NCBI GenBank assembly: GCA_036499395.1
Contig: DASYDW010000123.1
Location: 1-59,143 of the forward strand
Reading direction: 5' to 3'
Source of the DNA: Pirellulales bacterium
GTDB lineage: Bacteria > Planctomycetota > Planctomycetia > Pirellulales > JACPPG01
Length of the DNA stretch: 59,143 bases
The translations under genes and the position numbers were made by a program. The notes under the pieces were generated by a model. The model was not told the origin of the DNA, did not search any database, and worked only from the letters and a program-made list of their open reading frames with translations. Positions within the stretch are counted from its first letter, which is position 1. Every line of letters starts with the position of its first letter. This document shows positions 51,064 through 59,143 of this stretch, piece by piece.

Positions 51064-51435
51064 ATGCCCAAGCGCGTTCTTGATGTTGGCCAGTGTGTGC
51101 CGGATCATTTCGCGATCCGCAGGTTGCTGGAATCGCGATTTGGCGCCGTGGTCGTACAGGCGCACGGACTCGCTGATGCGCTAACGCAGATGCGGAAAGA
51201 GCCGATCGACCTGGTGCTTATCAATCGCAAGCTCGATGCTGATTACTCGGACGGCATGGAAATCTTGACCACGCTGAAGGGCGACGCCGCTCTCTCCGCG
51301 GTGCCGGTGATGCTGGTCAGCAATTACGCCGACGCGCAGGCCACGGCCATCGCGGCCGGCGCAATCCAAGGTTTCGGCAAGGCAGAACTCGGCAGTACGG
51401 CGACCGCGGAAAAGCTGCAAGCTGTACTCGGCTAA
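51064..51435 (+). CDS. Stand-alone receiver domain lacking the phospho-acceptor Asp
   Basis: A 123-residue CheY-like domain without an output domain. The ATG at 51064 (MPKRVLDVGQCVPDHFAIRR) fits the fold. At the position of the phospho-accepting aspartate (DLVLINRKLD) there is Asn54 where DLVLLD is usual, and the acidic pair after the first strand is D-V-G rather than D-D. The conserved Lys is kept in GFGKAEL. It may therefore be a pseudo-receiver that signals without phosphorylation. It lies 140 bases downstream of the second propeller gene, possibly in its transcript. Confidence 0.82.
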   Translation: MPKRVLDVGQCVPDHFAIRRLLESRFGAVVVQAHGLADALTQMRKEPIDLVLINRKLDADYSDGMEILTTLKGDAALSAVPVMLVSNYADAQATAIAAGAIQGFGKAELGSTATAEKLQAVLG

Positions 51436-51456
51436 CCGCCGAAATGACCGCCTGCT

Positions 51457-52518
51457 TTACGCCTTTTTGAACATCCCGCCGATGATCGAACCGATCCCGG
51501 CGGCGACTACCCCTGCAACGAGCGCTATGCCGACCAATTTCATGGTGCTCCCCACGCCCCAATTCTTAGCGATCCGGGGAAAGAAGGTGCCGAACATGAC
51601 CAGCCCCATGAAGGCCCACATGAAGCCGAATCCGGCGCCGATCTGCCTGCGCTTCTTCATCGTTGCCTTGTCGGCGGTGGGAGCCGCTTCGCCATTATCA
51701 GCCGCGGCAGCGTTGGTCGCCTTGGTCGCCTTGGTCGCGGGCGTTTCCACGCTGGCCAGCGACGCGCCGGTCGCGACGCCGGCATGCATCTGTGCGGCCG
51801 CGGCCTCCTTCGGGTAATACTTGGCCACCGCGGCATGGACCTCGGCCGGGGTGCAAATGATCGTCCGCACCGGCATGCCGATTCGCAACCGCAGTTCTTC
51901 TTCGATTTCCGGAACCAGCGGGTTGGGCGACGCCATCAGCAATTCGCCATGATCGGCTAGCACCGGCACGCACGAATGCTGCCGCGCCAGCACGGCCGGC
52001 ACCTTCGGCGCCAATTCTTCGCTAACTCCGACATCGCCCAAGTCGATATAAGGCAAGCCCAGCGATTCGGCGTAGGCCATCATCACGACGTCGGCCGGGA
52101 CCTTCTGCTGGATCACGGCGTCGCGGATTTCGAGGTTGATCGCCTTGGCCAGGTTGCGGGCCTTCTCGAGCGCCGCCGCGTCGATGATCTTTCGCCCGAC
52201 CAGAATCTCTTCCAACGTGTGCTTGCGGCGTTTGCTGGTCTCGGCCCGGCCCAGCGAAGCGTCGTATTCACCTTTACGGCGCGTGTCCGTCAGGCAGAGC
52301 ATGGCCTTGGCCAACTCGTTCAAAAGCTCTTGAGATTGCTGCGCGAAGTCGCCACTGGCGAACTTGCGCACGTGCGAATTCATCTTGCGATAGTGCAAGC
52401 GAATCTTGGCCGGATCATCCTCGAACTTGCCCAGCCGCAGGAGCTGATAATGCGTCAGAGGGCGGGTCGTCTCGGTGATGCCCAGCCAATCGCGATAAAC
52501 TTCTAACTGCTTCGCCAT
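51457..52518 (-). CDS. Protein with degenerate J-like domain, MshEN domain and C-terminal membrane helices
   Basis: A 353-residue protein. Residues 1-90 resemble a J domain (THYQLLRLGKFEDDPAKIRL, then LTDTRRKGEYDASLG), but the HPD tripeptide between the helices is missing (NSHVRK). Residues about 100-235 match the MshEN/type II secretion ATPase N-terminal fold (EEILVGRKIIDAAALEKARN, LGLPYIDLGDVGVSEELAPK, RIGMPVRTIICTPAEVHAAV), which can bind cyclic di-GMP. An Ala/Thr linker and two C-terminal hydrophobic helices anchor it. It lies 128 bases downstream of an Hsp70 gene on the same strand, suggesting an Hsp70 partner role. Confidence 0.78.
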   Translation of the reverse strand: MAKQLEVYRDWLGITETTRPLTHYQLLRLGKFEDDPAKIRLHYRKMNSHVRKFASGDFAQQSQELLNELAKAMLCLTDTRRKGEYDASLGRAETSKRRKHTLEEILVGRKIIDAAALEKARNLAKAINLEIRDAVIQQKVPADVVMMAYAESLGLPYIDLGDVGVSEELAPKVPAVLARQHSCVPVLADHGELLMASPNPLVPEIEEELRLRIGMPVRTIICTPAEVHAAVAKYYPKEAAAAQMHAGVATGASLASVETPATKATKATNAAAADNGEAAPTADKATMKKRRQIGAGFGFMWAFMGLVMFGTFFPRIAKNWGVGSTMKLVGIALVAGVVAAGIGSIIGGMFKKA

Positions 52519-52646
52519 GAAACGCGTGTGGATTCAAGATGACTGAAAATCGTGTTTGTTCTGGCTCGCACATCTGCTCGGCCGATGGCCCCCGCCCTGG
52601 GCAATCATCGTGGCCATTCCCGTCGAACGTCTAGGCCGGATCGAGT

Positions 52647-54224
52647 CTATTCCACGACATAATCCTTCGCCAGACTCTGATAAGCGTCGACCTGGGTGTC
52701 GTCCAAGCCGCTTTTGCGCTGGATATCGATCGTCGCTTCCTGGCCGCCGGTCACGTCGCGGGCCCGCACGCGCACGCGCCCCGAGCTGTCGAACGCGTAA
52801 GTCACTTCGATCGGCGCTCCCTTGGGCAGATTCGCCGGCAGGTCCTTGATGCTGCAATTGCCGATCAGCAGGCAAGCATCCGGGTCGGGCGCGTCCCCTT
52901 CGATGACCTTCACCGTCACGCGTTGCTGCGCAGGAGCGTTGGTGTGAAAGGTTTGCTTCGCCTCGGCGGGCAAGCGCGTGTTGCGGCGGATCATCAGGTG
53001 GTTGATCATCTTGCCGGTGCGCGGATGCTTGACCGCCACGCCCAGCCCGTGCGAGTTCACGTCCTCTTGCTTGATCTGCTTCAAGTATTTGCGCACTTTG
53101 TCGGCCAAGTCGCTTTTATCGCCGCGATACTTGGCTTCGAGAATCGCGGCATGAATCGCGGCTCCCTGGGCTACCGACGTATGGGGCGAAATCCCCTGGT
53201 ACGGCTTGATGCCGGTCGCCTGCTCGAGAATCTGCGGCACCTTCGGCATCAGCGTTGAACCGCCCACCAGCACGATCGCATCAAGTTGCCCGGCTTCAAC
53301 CTTGGCCTGCTCCATGACTTGCTCGGTCGTATCGACCGTGCGCTGCAGCAGGTCGGCCGTCATATCCTCGAATTGTTCGCGCGTGATCGGGATGGACAGG
53401 CTCTTGCCGCCGTGCCGGCAGATGATCGAAGTCTTATCTCCCTCGGTCAGCGCGATCTTGGCCTGGTCGCAATCGTGGCGCAACATCTGCATTGTGTTGG
53501 GCGAGCTATGCACGTCCAGGTTGTGTCGCGATTGAAACTCCTTAGCGACATGTTCCAAGATGCGATCGTTCCAGTCGACGCCCCCCAACTGCACGTCGCC
53601 GTCGGTGGCCAGAACCTGGAAATGTGTGGGTGTATAACGTACGACCGTCACGTCGAACGTTCCGCCACCCAGGTCATAGACGAGAGCCTGATGCGGCTTA
53701 TCGAAGGCTGCTTTCGCGGCTCCCAGTTCGTTGCGGTGCCAGGCATAGGTCAGCGTGGCGGCTGTGGGCTCGTTAATGATGTCAACCACATTCAGCCCGG
53801 CAATCTTCCCGGCGTCTTGCGTGGCCTTGCGGCGCGAGTCATTGAAATAGGCCGGCACCGTGATCACGGCATTGCCGATCTTGCCGATCTGCTTCTCGGC
53901 GTCCTGCCGTAGCTTCTTGAGGATCAACGCCGACAGGAACTCGGGCGTGATCTCGTGGCCGTCGAACGTGCGCTTGTACTCGACACTGCCCATGTGCCGC
54001 TTCACGCGTTCCACGACGTGCTCGGGATCCTCCATCGCGGCCCGCATGCGACTGGGGCCGACGACCACGTGACCGGAATCGGCTAAGAGGATCAGGCTGG
54101 GCGTTTCGACTTCCTCATCTTCGTTGGGCAGCGCGACCGGGTTCCCCTCCTCGTTCAGGTGGGCAATCGCCGAAAAGGTGGTGCCGAGATCAATGCCGAC
54201 AGTCAGACCGGGTTGAAACTCCAT
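52647..54224 (-). CDS. Hsp70 family chaperone (DnaK paralogue)
   Basis: A 525-residue Hsp70 with an ATPase domain (LTVGIDLGTTFSAIAHLNEE, ITVPAYFNDSRRKATQDAGK, VYDLGGGTFDVTVVRY, IVLVGGSTLMPKVPQIL) and a shortened substrate-binding beta domain ending IDIQRKSGLDDTQVDAYQSL. It lacks the normal helical lid and is about 110 residues shorter than DnaK, so it is probably an accessory Hsp70. No GrpE gene is nearby. The following gene encodes a degenerate J-like domain, so the pair probably works together. The ATG at 54222-54224 gives MEFQPGLTVGIDLG. Confidence 0.93.
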   Translation of the reverse strand: MEFQPGLTVGIDLGTTFSAIAHLNEEGNPVALPNEDEEVETPSLILLADSGHVVVGPSRMRAAMEDPEHVVERVKRHMGSVEYKRTFDGHEITPEFLSALILKKLRQDAEKQIGKIGNAVITVPAYFNDSRRKATQDAGKIAGLNVVDIINEPTAATLTYAWHRNELGAAKAAFDKPHQALVYDLGGGTFDVTVVRYTPTHFQVLATDGDVQLGGVDWNDRILEHVAKEFQSRHNLDVHSSPNTMQMLRHDCDQAKIALTEGDKTSIICRHGGKSLSIPITREQFEDMTADLLQRTVDTTEQVMEQAKVEAGQLDAIVLVGGSTLMPKVPQILEQATGIKPYQGISPHTSVAQGAAIHAAILEAKYRGDKSDLADKVRKYLKQIKQEDVNSHGLGVAVKHPRTGKMINHLMIRRNTRLPAEAKQTFHTNAPAQQRVTVKVIEGDAPDPDACLLIGNCSIKDLPANLPKGAPIEVTYAFDSSGRVRVRARDVTGGQEATIDIQRKSGLDDTQVDAYQSLAKDYVVE

Positions 54225-54608
54225 GGGCGACGAACTTCCGCGTGAGTCGGGGAGGGACAGGATCCGAGCGAGTCGCAATAGGGGGCCAGCATGACCGGTC
54301 CTGGCAGCCGCGCCCGGTACGGCCTGGGGACCGGTCCCCGCGGCGACCGGAGATGCGATTGTGGGCTGCCCCGGGGGGAGAGTCAACGATGCCCTCCTAG
54401 TTGACTCTATGCGTGGCGCGGCGTCCGGGGAAGAGGCGCCTCGGTGCCTCATTAAAGGACTGTAAAGCCGTCGGATTTTTCTTGCGATTGCCTAGCGAGT
54501 TCGGGTAGCATTCGCGCATAGAGCTAGGCAGGCGCCCGGAACCGCCTGCCGCTGGCCGATTTCTACATTCACGGTTCCGTGAATTCTCGCGCCAAAGGAG
54601 AGGCTTCT
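54225..54608. promoter_or_regulatory. Divergent intergenic region with palindromes
   Basis: The 384 bases between the Hsp70 gene and the vWA gene contain GGGGACCGGTCCCC (54326-54339), a perfect 14-base palindrome. There is also TGCCTAGC (54489-54496) against GCTAGGCA (54523-54530), which could form a stem in the leader of the vWA gene. AAAGGAGAGG at 54594-54603 is a strong ribosome binding site. No gene was seen. Confidence 0.45.
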
Positions 54609-57389
54609 ATGTCACGCAAGTGGACGTCGTTAGTTGCTGCGCTCTTGGTGTCCCTGATTTCGACGAACGTCGTTTTTGGGCAGGTTGCAGAAGGAGTGGA
54701 TCCGTTCGGATCCGAAACTCCGGATAACCCGTCCGTCCCGGCAAAGGAAAAGCCGCGCGGCGGTGGCGGTGGATTGCGCGGCATGCGCGGCGCGGCGGCG
54801 CGGGCTGCCGCCGACCAGCCAGTCCCCGGCGGCGGCGGTCTCGGAGAGCCGAACAAAACTCCCGAGGTCGATTTCGCAAGGATTCTGAAACAGCCCATCG
54901 ATTTCGAGTTCGCCGATACGCCGCTGGCGGATGTCGCGGAATACTGCGGCAAGAAACTAGGGATCAACGTCCGGCTGGATCGTAAGGGGCTAACGGATGC
55001 TGCGGTCGATGAATCCGCGCCGGTCACGTTCTCGACGGTAAAACCGGTCTCGTTCGAATCGGCGTTGCGAATGATTCTCGACGAATTCGATCTGACTTTC
55101 GTCGTCGTGAATGAGGCGCTGACGATCACCAGCAAAGAGAAGGCCGACGAGATCATGGTGACGAAGGTTTACTTCGTCGGTGACTTGATGAGGACAGGTC
55201 CCCAGAAAAGTCCTCAATTTGGAGCACTGATGAATCTCATAACGTCAGTGATTCAGCCTGACTCGTGGGACGACAACGGCGGTCCAGGCTGCACTCACCC
55301 TTTCGGTCGCGATTTCGTCGTCGTCAGCCAGAAACAGGACGTCCACGACGAGGTGGTAACTCTCTTCGAAAAGCTACGCGAGCAATTGAAAACTCGCGGT
55401 ACCTCCTTGAACGCCGGGAAGGACGAGATCTCGGCCAGGCTCTATTCCGTCGGCACGGCGTCGGGGATGCAGATGGCGGACGCCATTAAGGCGCTCGTCG
55501 CGCCGTCGACTTGGAAAGATCAGGGGGGCCAGGGCGAGATTCGCGTCGTCGAGCGCCGCGCGCCAACCCAAGGTCAGCAGCCCAACAGTGCCACGGCAGG
55601 AGACTCGCTGCTCATTCGCCAAACCGGCGAAGTGCATGATCAGATCACGGAGATATTGGCGGGTTCAAACCCCACGAACCTCATACCGATCAATGGCCCG
55701 ATGGGCGGAACGGGCGGCGCCGTAAGTGGCGGGATGATGGGCGGTGGCGGTGGCATGGGCGGTGGAACGGGCGCTGGCATGGGTGGCGGAATGGGCGGAG
55801 GGATGATGGGTGGCGGGACGTTTGGCGGCGCCGCGGGGGGCGGCCGTCGTCGCGCCGCGCAGCCCGCAAACTTGCAACAGTCGCAAACACAAGGACGCCC
55901 GCCGCAGAATGAGCTTTCCCTCGTAATCCCACGCCGGCCCGGCGACGTCGACAACCACAATGTTCCCGCTGTTGGTGCAAACGGCGGCGAGGCCTATGCA
56001 TCGATCGTCGAGAACGTCTTCGAATCGGTTTGGCAACAGCCTCTCTCGACCTTCTCGATCGACGTTGATACGGCTTCCTACGCCAATGTGCGGCGTTTTC
56101 TGAATCAGAACAGTCGGCCTCCGGCCGAGGCTGTGCGCATCGAAGAGATGGTGAATTACTTCCACTACGATTACGCTCCGCCGCAAGATAACGTCCCGTT
56201 TGCCGCGCACACGGCGGTCGCCGATTGCCCTTGGGCCCCCACGCACCGCCTGGTGCGCGTCGCCCTAAAGGGGCGCGAAATCGCGGTCGACCATCGTCCT
56301 GCCACGAATCTGGTGTTTTTGCTCGACGTCTCGGGCTCGATGAATGACCCGAACAAACTCCCCCTGGTCAAGGAGGGAATGCGCCTGTTGGTCGGCAAGC
56401 TCGACGAGAACGATCGCGTGGCGATCGTGGTCTATGCCGGCGCGTCAGGCCTGGTGCTCCCATCGACCCGGGGGAACGACAAGCAGACAATTCTGCAGGC
56501 CATCGACGCTCTGCAACCCGGCGGCTCGACCAATGGAGCCTCGGGCATTCAACTGGCCTACGAAACCGCGGTGGCAAACTTCGTTCGGGGCGGCGCGAAT
56601 CGCGTAATTCTGGCGACCGACGGCGATTTCAATGTCGGCATTACCGATGCCGACCAACTCGTCGCGCTGATCAAGGAAAAGGCCGCCAGCGGCATCTTCC
56701 TCAGCGTGCTCGGCTTCGGCATGGGCAACCTGAAAGACGCCACGCTCGAGCAACTGGCCGACAAAGGGAACGGCAACTACGCGTATATCGACTCGCTGGC
56801 CGAAGCCCGCAAGGTCCTCGTCGAACAACTTTCCGGCACGCTGGTGACGATCGCCAAGGACGTCAAAATTCAGATCGAGTTCAATCCGGCGCGCGTGCAG
56901 TCGTACCGACTGATCGGCTACGAGAATCGCATCCTGGCCAAGGAAGATTTCAACGACGACAAGAAAGACGCCGGCGAGATCGGGGCAGGGCACACGGTGA
57001 CCGCCCTCTACGAAGTCATTCCGGCGGGCGCACCGAGCGCGGTCGACAAGTTGGAGTATCAAAGCCCGCAACTGAATCCCGCCGCCGAGCAGTCGAACGA
57101 TCTCTTGACGCTTAAGCTGCGCTACAAAGAGCCGGAGGGTGATGAGAGCAAGTTGCTGAAGTTCCGAGTTGCGGATCGCAGCCAACCGATTGCGGCCGCA
57201 GGAGACGATTTCGAATTCGCCGCGGCCGTGGCCGCCTTCGGCATGATCCTGCGCCAATCGGCGCACAAGGGGAGTGCCAACATCGACCTCGTTCTGCAAC
57301 TCGCCGAGGCAGGCCAAGGGGCCGACCGCGACGGCTACCGCCTGGAATTCACGGACCTGGTGAGAAAGGCCAGGGCCATTTCGCCGTAG
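54609..57389 (+). CDS. Exported vWA protein fused to a secretin-type N-terminal domain
   Basis: A 926-residue protein with signal peptide (WTSLVAALLVSLISTNVVFG). Residues about 95-185 look like a short secretin N-terminal/STN-like domain (DFEFADTPLADVAEYCGKKL, VTFSTVKPVSFESALRMILD). A second alpha/beta region, a long Gly/Met-rich low-complexity stretch (about 365-415), a YfbK-type segment (PLSTFSIDVDTASYANVRRF) and a vWA domain follow. The vWA MIDAS motif DVSGSMND starts at D573. The C-terminus matches the DUF3520-like tail. YfbK-type proteins are secreted or lipoproteins of unclear function. The fusion to a secretin-like domain is unusual, and two paralogues of that domain follow. Confidence 0.88.
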   Translation: MSRKWTSLVAALLVSLISTNVVFGQVAEGVDPFGSETPDNPSVPAKEKPRGGGGGLRGMRGAAARAAADQPVPGGGGLGEPNKTPEVDFARILKQPIDFEFADTPLADVAEYCGKKLGINVRLDRKGLTDAAVDESAPVTFSTVKPVSFESALRMILDEFDLTFVVVNEALTITSKEKADEIMVTKVYFVGDLMRTGPQKSPQFGALMNLITSVIQPDSWDDNGGPGCTHPFGRDFVVVSQKQDVHDEVVTLFEKLREQLKTRGTSLNAGKDEISARLYSVGTASGMQMADAIKALVAPSTWKDQGGQGEIRVVERRAPTQGQQPNSATAGDSLLIRQTGEVHDQITEILAGSNPTNLIPINGPMGGTGGAVSGGMMGGGGGMGGGTGAGMGGGMGGGMMGGGTFGGAAGGGRRRAAQPANLQQSQTQGRPPQNELSLVIPRRPGDVDNHNVPAVGANGGEAYASIVENVFESVWQQPLSTFSIDVDTASYANVRRFLNQNSRPPAEAVRIEEMVNYFHYDYAPPQDNVPFAAHTAVADCPWAPTHRLVRVALKGREIAVDHRPATNLVFLLDVSGSMNDPNKLPLVKEGMRLLVGKLDENDRVAIVVYAGASGLVLPSTRGNDKQTILQAIDALQPGGSTNGASGIQLAYETAVANFVRGGANRVILATDGDFNVGITDADQLVALIKEKAASGIFLSVLGFGMGNLKDATLEQLADKGNGNYAYIDSLAEARKVLVEQLSGTLVTIAKDVKIQIEFNPARVQSYRLIGYENRILAKEDFNDDKKDAGEIGAGHTVTALYEVIPAGAPSAVDKLEYQSPQLNPAAEQSNDLLTLKLRYKEPEGDESKLLKFRVADRSQPIAAAGDDFEFAAAVAAFGMILRQSAHKGSANIDLVLQLAEAGQGADRDGYRLEFTDLVRKARAISP

Positions 57390-57436
57390 AGATCCTTGAT
57401 CGCCAGTTCGTCACTTGTCCGAAAAGGAGCAGATTC

Positions 57437-58594
57437 ATGTCAGCGACAGCACCACGTCGTGTTTACGGGATTGCCTTGGCGATTTTGTTACTCTGCGGCA
57501 CGTCGCAGGTCACTGCCGACGAGCCGGAAAGCCCGAAGGCGATCGAGGCTGCAAAAGAAATCACGATCGATCGGAACGCGCTGGGATCGGCCGGCAGCCA
57601 TGCGGTCATTACGGCCGAGTCCGACGCAGGTGCCGCGGCCGCTATCGCAAAGGCTTTGAAACAGCCCGTCGATCTAGAGTTCGTCGACGCGCCACTGGTG
57701 GACGTTGCAGAACATTGCGGTAAGAAATTCAACATCAACATCCGGCTGGATCAAAAGGGGCTGACGGATGCGGCGGTCGACTCATCCGCACCGGTCACGT
57801 TTTCGACGCTTAAGCCCGTCTCGTTCGAATCGGCGTTGCGAACGATTCTCGAGGAATTCGATCTGGCTTTCGTCGTCATGAATGAGGCGCTGGCGATCAC
57901 CAGCAAAGAGAAGGCTGATGAAATCCTGGTGACGAAGGTTTATTACGTCGGAGATTTGGCAAGAGCGCGCCGCGAGGCAACGTCATCCTTTGGGGCGCTG
58001 ATGAATCTCATCACGTCGACGATTCAACCCGATTCCTGGGAAGACAACGGCGGCCCGGGCAGTATTCAAGCCTTCAACCGCGACTACCTGGTATTCAGTC
58101 AGAAGCAGGAGGTTCACGACGAGACAGCGCAGCTCTTCGAAAAGCTACGCGAAGAATTGAAGGCGCATAGTCACGCCGTGAATCCCGAGAAGCCTGAGCT
58201 ATTTACCAGACTTTATTCCGTCGGCGCGGCGCCCGGCGGCCAGATGGCCGACGCCATTAAGAAACTCATCGGCCCCGCGAGCTGGAAGGACCAGGGAGGA
58301 GACGGCGAGATTTGCATCGTCGACCGTCGCGGCCCAGCGCCGCCGCAGATACAAGGGCAACCCGCTCCGCCAACCGGAGATGTGTTACTGATTCGCCAGT
58401 CACCTGAGGTACACGACCAAATTGTTGAAATCATGACCAGTCTCAATCCCTTTGGTGGGCCGAGGCAATTCGGAGGCGTCATTGGGGGAGGCATGGGAGG
58501 CGGAAGTGGAAACGTGGGGGGCGGGATAGGCGTTGGTGTGGGCGGAGGAATGTTCCGCGTGCCGAATCATTCACAGCAGCCGAAATTTAAGTAA
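57437..58594 (+). CDS. Exported paralogue of the vWA protein's N-terminal region
   Basis: A 385-residue protein starting MSATAPRRVYGIALAILLLC after AAAAGGAG. It repeats the domains of the preceding protein without the vWA part: VDLEFVDAPLVDVAEHCGKK, VTFSTLKPVSFESALRTILE, ITSKEKADEILVTKVYYVGD and the second alpha/beta unit with MADAIKKLIGPASWKDQGGD. It ends with a short Gly-rich tail (GGVIGGGMGGGSGNVGGGIG). Tandem duplication of the region is clear. Probably periplasmic. Function unknown. Confidence 0.85.
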   Translation: MSATAPRRVYGIALAILLLCGTSQVTADEPESPKAIEAAKEITIDRNALGSAGSHAVITAESDAGAAAAIAKALKQPVDLEFVDAPLVDVAEHCGKKFNINIRLDQKGLTDAAVDSSAPVTFSTLKPVSFESALRTILEEFDLAFVVMNEALAITSKEKADEILVTKVYYVGDLARARREATSSFGALMNLITSTIQPDSWEDNGGPGSIQAFNRDYLVFSQKQEVHDETAQLFEKLREELKAHSHAVNPEKPELFTRLYSVGAAPGGQMADAIKKLIGPASWKDQGGDGEICIVDRRGPAPPQIQGQPAPPTGDVLLIRQSPEVHDQIVEIMTSLNPFGGPRQFGGVIGGGMGGGSGNVGGGIGVGVGGGMFRVPNHSQQPKFK

Positions 58595-58978
58595 CGAAGC
58601 CGGACGCCGCGGCCTCGGCTGCGATAAGGAATGCCCATAATACGTTCGACCTGACGGCACGAGAGCACGCCGTAGGTGTGCAACAGGCTAGCCCAGGGCA
58701 ACGCCCTGGGTGATTGGGTTTTATCTACTATGAGCAAAAAGCCCTGTAGGGGCGAAACAACTCATGGCCTTTCCACCTGTTGCGCCCTTGCAGGGCTTTT
58801 TCGAAACTACCGAACTGAAACCCCAGGGCGTTGCCCTGGGCTATTTTGTGTGACGCCTACGGCGTCTAGGAACCTATGAATAACGGCGAGGCACCGAGCT
58901 CGTCGCGGTCATTGCACCGCATTAGACTAAAAACGCGGGTCCGTTTAGCACTGTTTTCAAGGAATTGAGGAGCGACTC
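58595..58978. other. Intergenic region between paralogues, occupied by a palindromic repeat
   Basis: The 384 bases between the second and third paralogue hold no gene that I can support. The nested palindromic element at 58667-58866 fills the middle. GAGGAG at 58967-58972 is the ribosome binding site of the third paralogue, and the promoter is not evident. Confidence 0.5.
58667..58866. repeat. 200-bp nested palindromic intergenic element
   Basis: The element is almost fully symmetric. The outer arms are ACGCCGTAGGTGT (58667-58679) and ACGCCTACGGCGT (58853-58865), with one mismatch. TAGCCCAGGGCAACGCCCTG at 58689 is the perfect inverse of the sequence ending at 58843. Each of those arms is itself a hairpin (CCCAGGGC-NNN-GCCCTGGG). 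In the centre, AAAAAGCCCTG and CAGGGCTTTTT (58736-58801) pair. Related CCCAGGGC/GCCCTGGG repeats are known from planctomycete and verrucomicrobial genomes. It is MITE-like or related to REP elements. Confidence 0.7.
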
Positions 58979-59143
58979 ATGTCACGTTGGATCGCGTTCA
59001 TCGTCACTGCGTTCTTGGTCGTTGCCGTCCAACAAGCTGACGGTGAGGATACGCCGATTCCCGCGCAATCGGCTGTGGCAGAAACGGCCCCGACTGTCGA
59101 CTTCGAGGCCATCCTGCGTCGGCCGGTGAAAGTCGAATTTGCT
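58979..59143 (+). CDS. Third tandem paralogue of the secretin-like protein, cut by the window end
   Basis: An ATG at 58979-58981, seven bases after GAGGAG, opens 55 codons running to the window edge. The protein starts MSRWIAFIVTAFLVVAVQQA, a signal peptide, and then reads APTVDFEAILRRPVKVEFA. This aligns with the start of the second domain of the two preceding proteins (VDFARILKQPIDFEFA in the vWA protein). It is therefore a third member of the tandem family. Its C-terminal domains cannot be seen. Confidence 0.8.
   Translation, partial: MSRWIAFIVTAFLVVAVQQADGEDTPIPAQSAVAETAPTVDFEAILRRPVKVEFA

Noticed and set aside
54225..54608. Upstream extension of the Hsp70 protein to about 54452
   Set aside because: The extra 76 residues are Ala/Pro/Arg-rich with no Hsp70 similarity, while MEFQPGLTVGIDLG is a normal Hsp70 start.
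1..59143. tRNA, rRNA or riboswitch genes
   Set aside because: I looked for the tRNA TPsiC arm pattern and for long conserved leader folds and found no convincing example. A covariance-model search would be decisive.

Overview
The window is high-GC, densely coded bacterial chromosome that looks like a member of the Planctomycetota, probably Pirellulales-like. Support comes from the gene families: a Ser/Thr kinase fused to WD40 repeats beside an ECF sigma factor, a PSCyt1-type cytochrome c domain protein, a large CxxCH haem protein with a propeller, a Tat-exported Gfo/Idh/MocA oxidoreductase, tandem PQQ-type propeller proteins, and the RSHSTV form of the DnaA signature. No rRNA, tRNA, CRISPR array or intact prophage was seen.

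Layout. 1-4.4 kb: end of a cyclase-family hydrolase gene, then an ECF sigma / kinase-WD40 pair. 4.9-12.3 kb: sugar isomerase, orphan dnaA, GNAT acetyltransferase, double-PDZ protein, di-haem cytochrome. 12.8-15.7 kb: coiled-coil membrane protein and two small membrane or stress proteins. 16.0-18.4 kb: a choline-transporter-like symporter followed by a phosphatidylcholine synthase, which together suggest a choline-to-lipid module. 18.5-25.5 kb: a frameshifted small membrane protein, oxidoreductase, UVR-motif protein, PadR operon and haem-binding propeller. 25.6-31.4 kb: second ECF sigma with a small partner, prenyltransferase-fold protein, HEAT-repeat protein.

31.4-35.1 kb is the most unusual part. 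Behind an intact dprA lies an array in which the last ~51 codons of dprA (the winged-helix domain) recur four times as stand-alone minigenes. A fifth site keeps only a remnant of the junction. The copies alternate with five different small membrane-protein genes and with progressively shortened tails of an IS1-like transposase. A conserved near-palindromic junction precedes every copy. The array looks like repeated insertion into, or duplication of, the 3' end of dprA with a different small membrane gene carried each time.

35.2-46.2 kb: aroB, CoA-transferase, HdeD-like protein, BcsL/FemAB-like acetyltransferase, BlaI/M56 sensor pair with a clear operator, M20 peptidase and a BFD-like [2Fe-2S] protein. 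46.5-52.5 kb: two PQQ-type propeller proteins, a pseudo-receiver, and a degenerate J-domain/MshEN protein downstream of an Hsp70. 54.6-59.1 kb: a vWA protein fused to a secretin-type N-terminal domain and two tandem paralogues of that domain. The last paralogue is cut by the window end, and a 200-bp nested palindromic repeat lies between the two.
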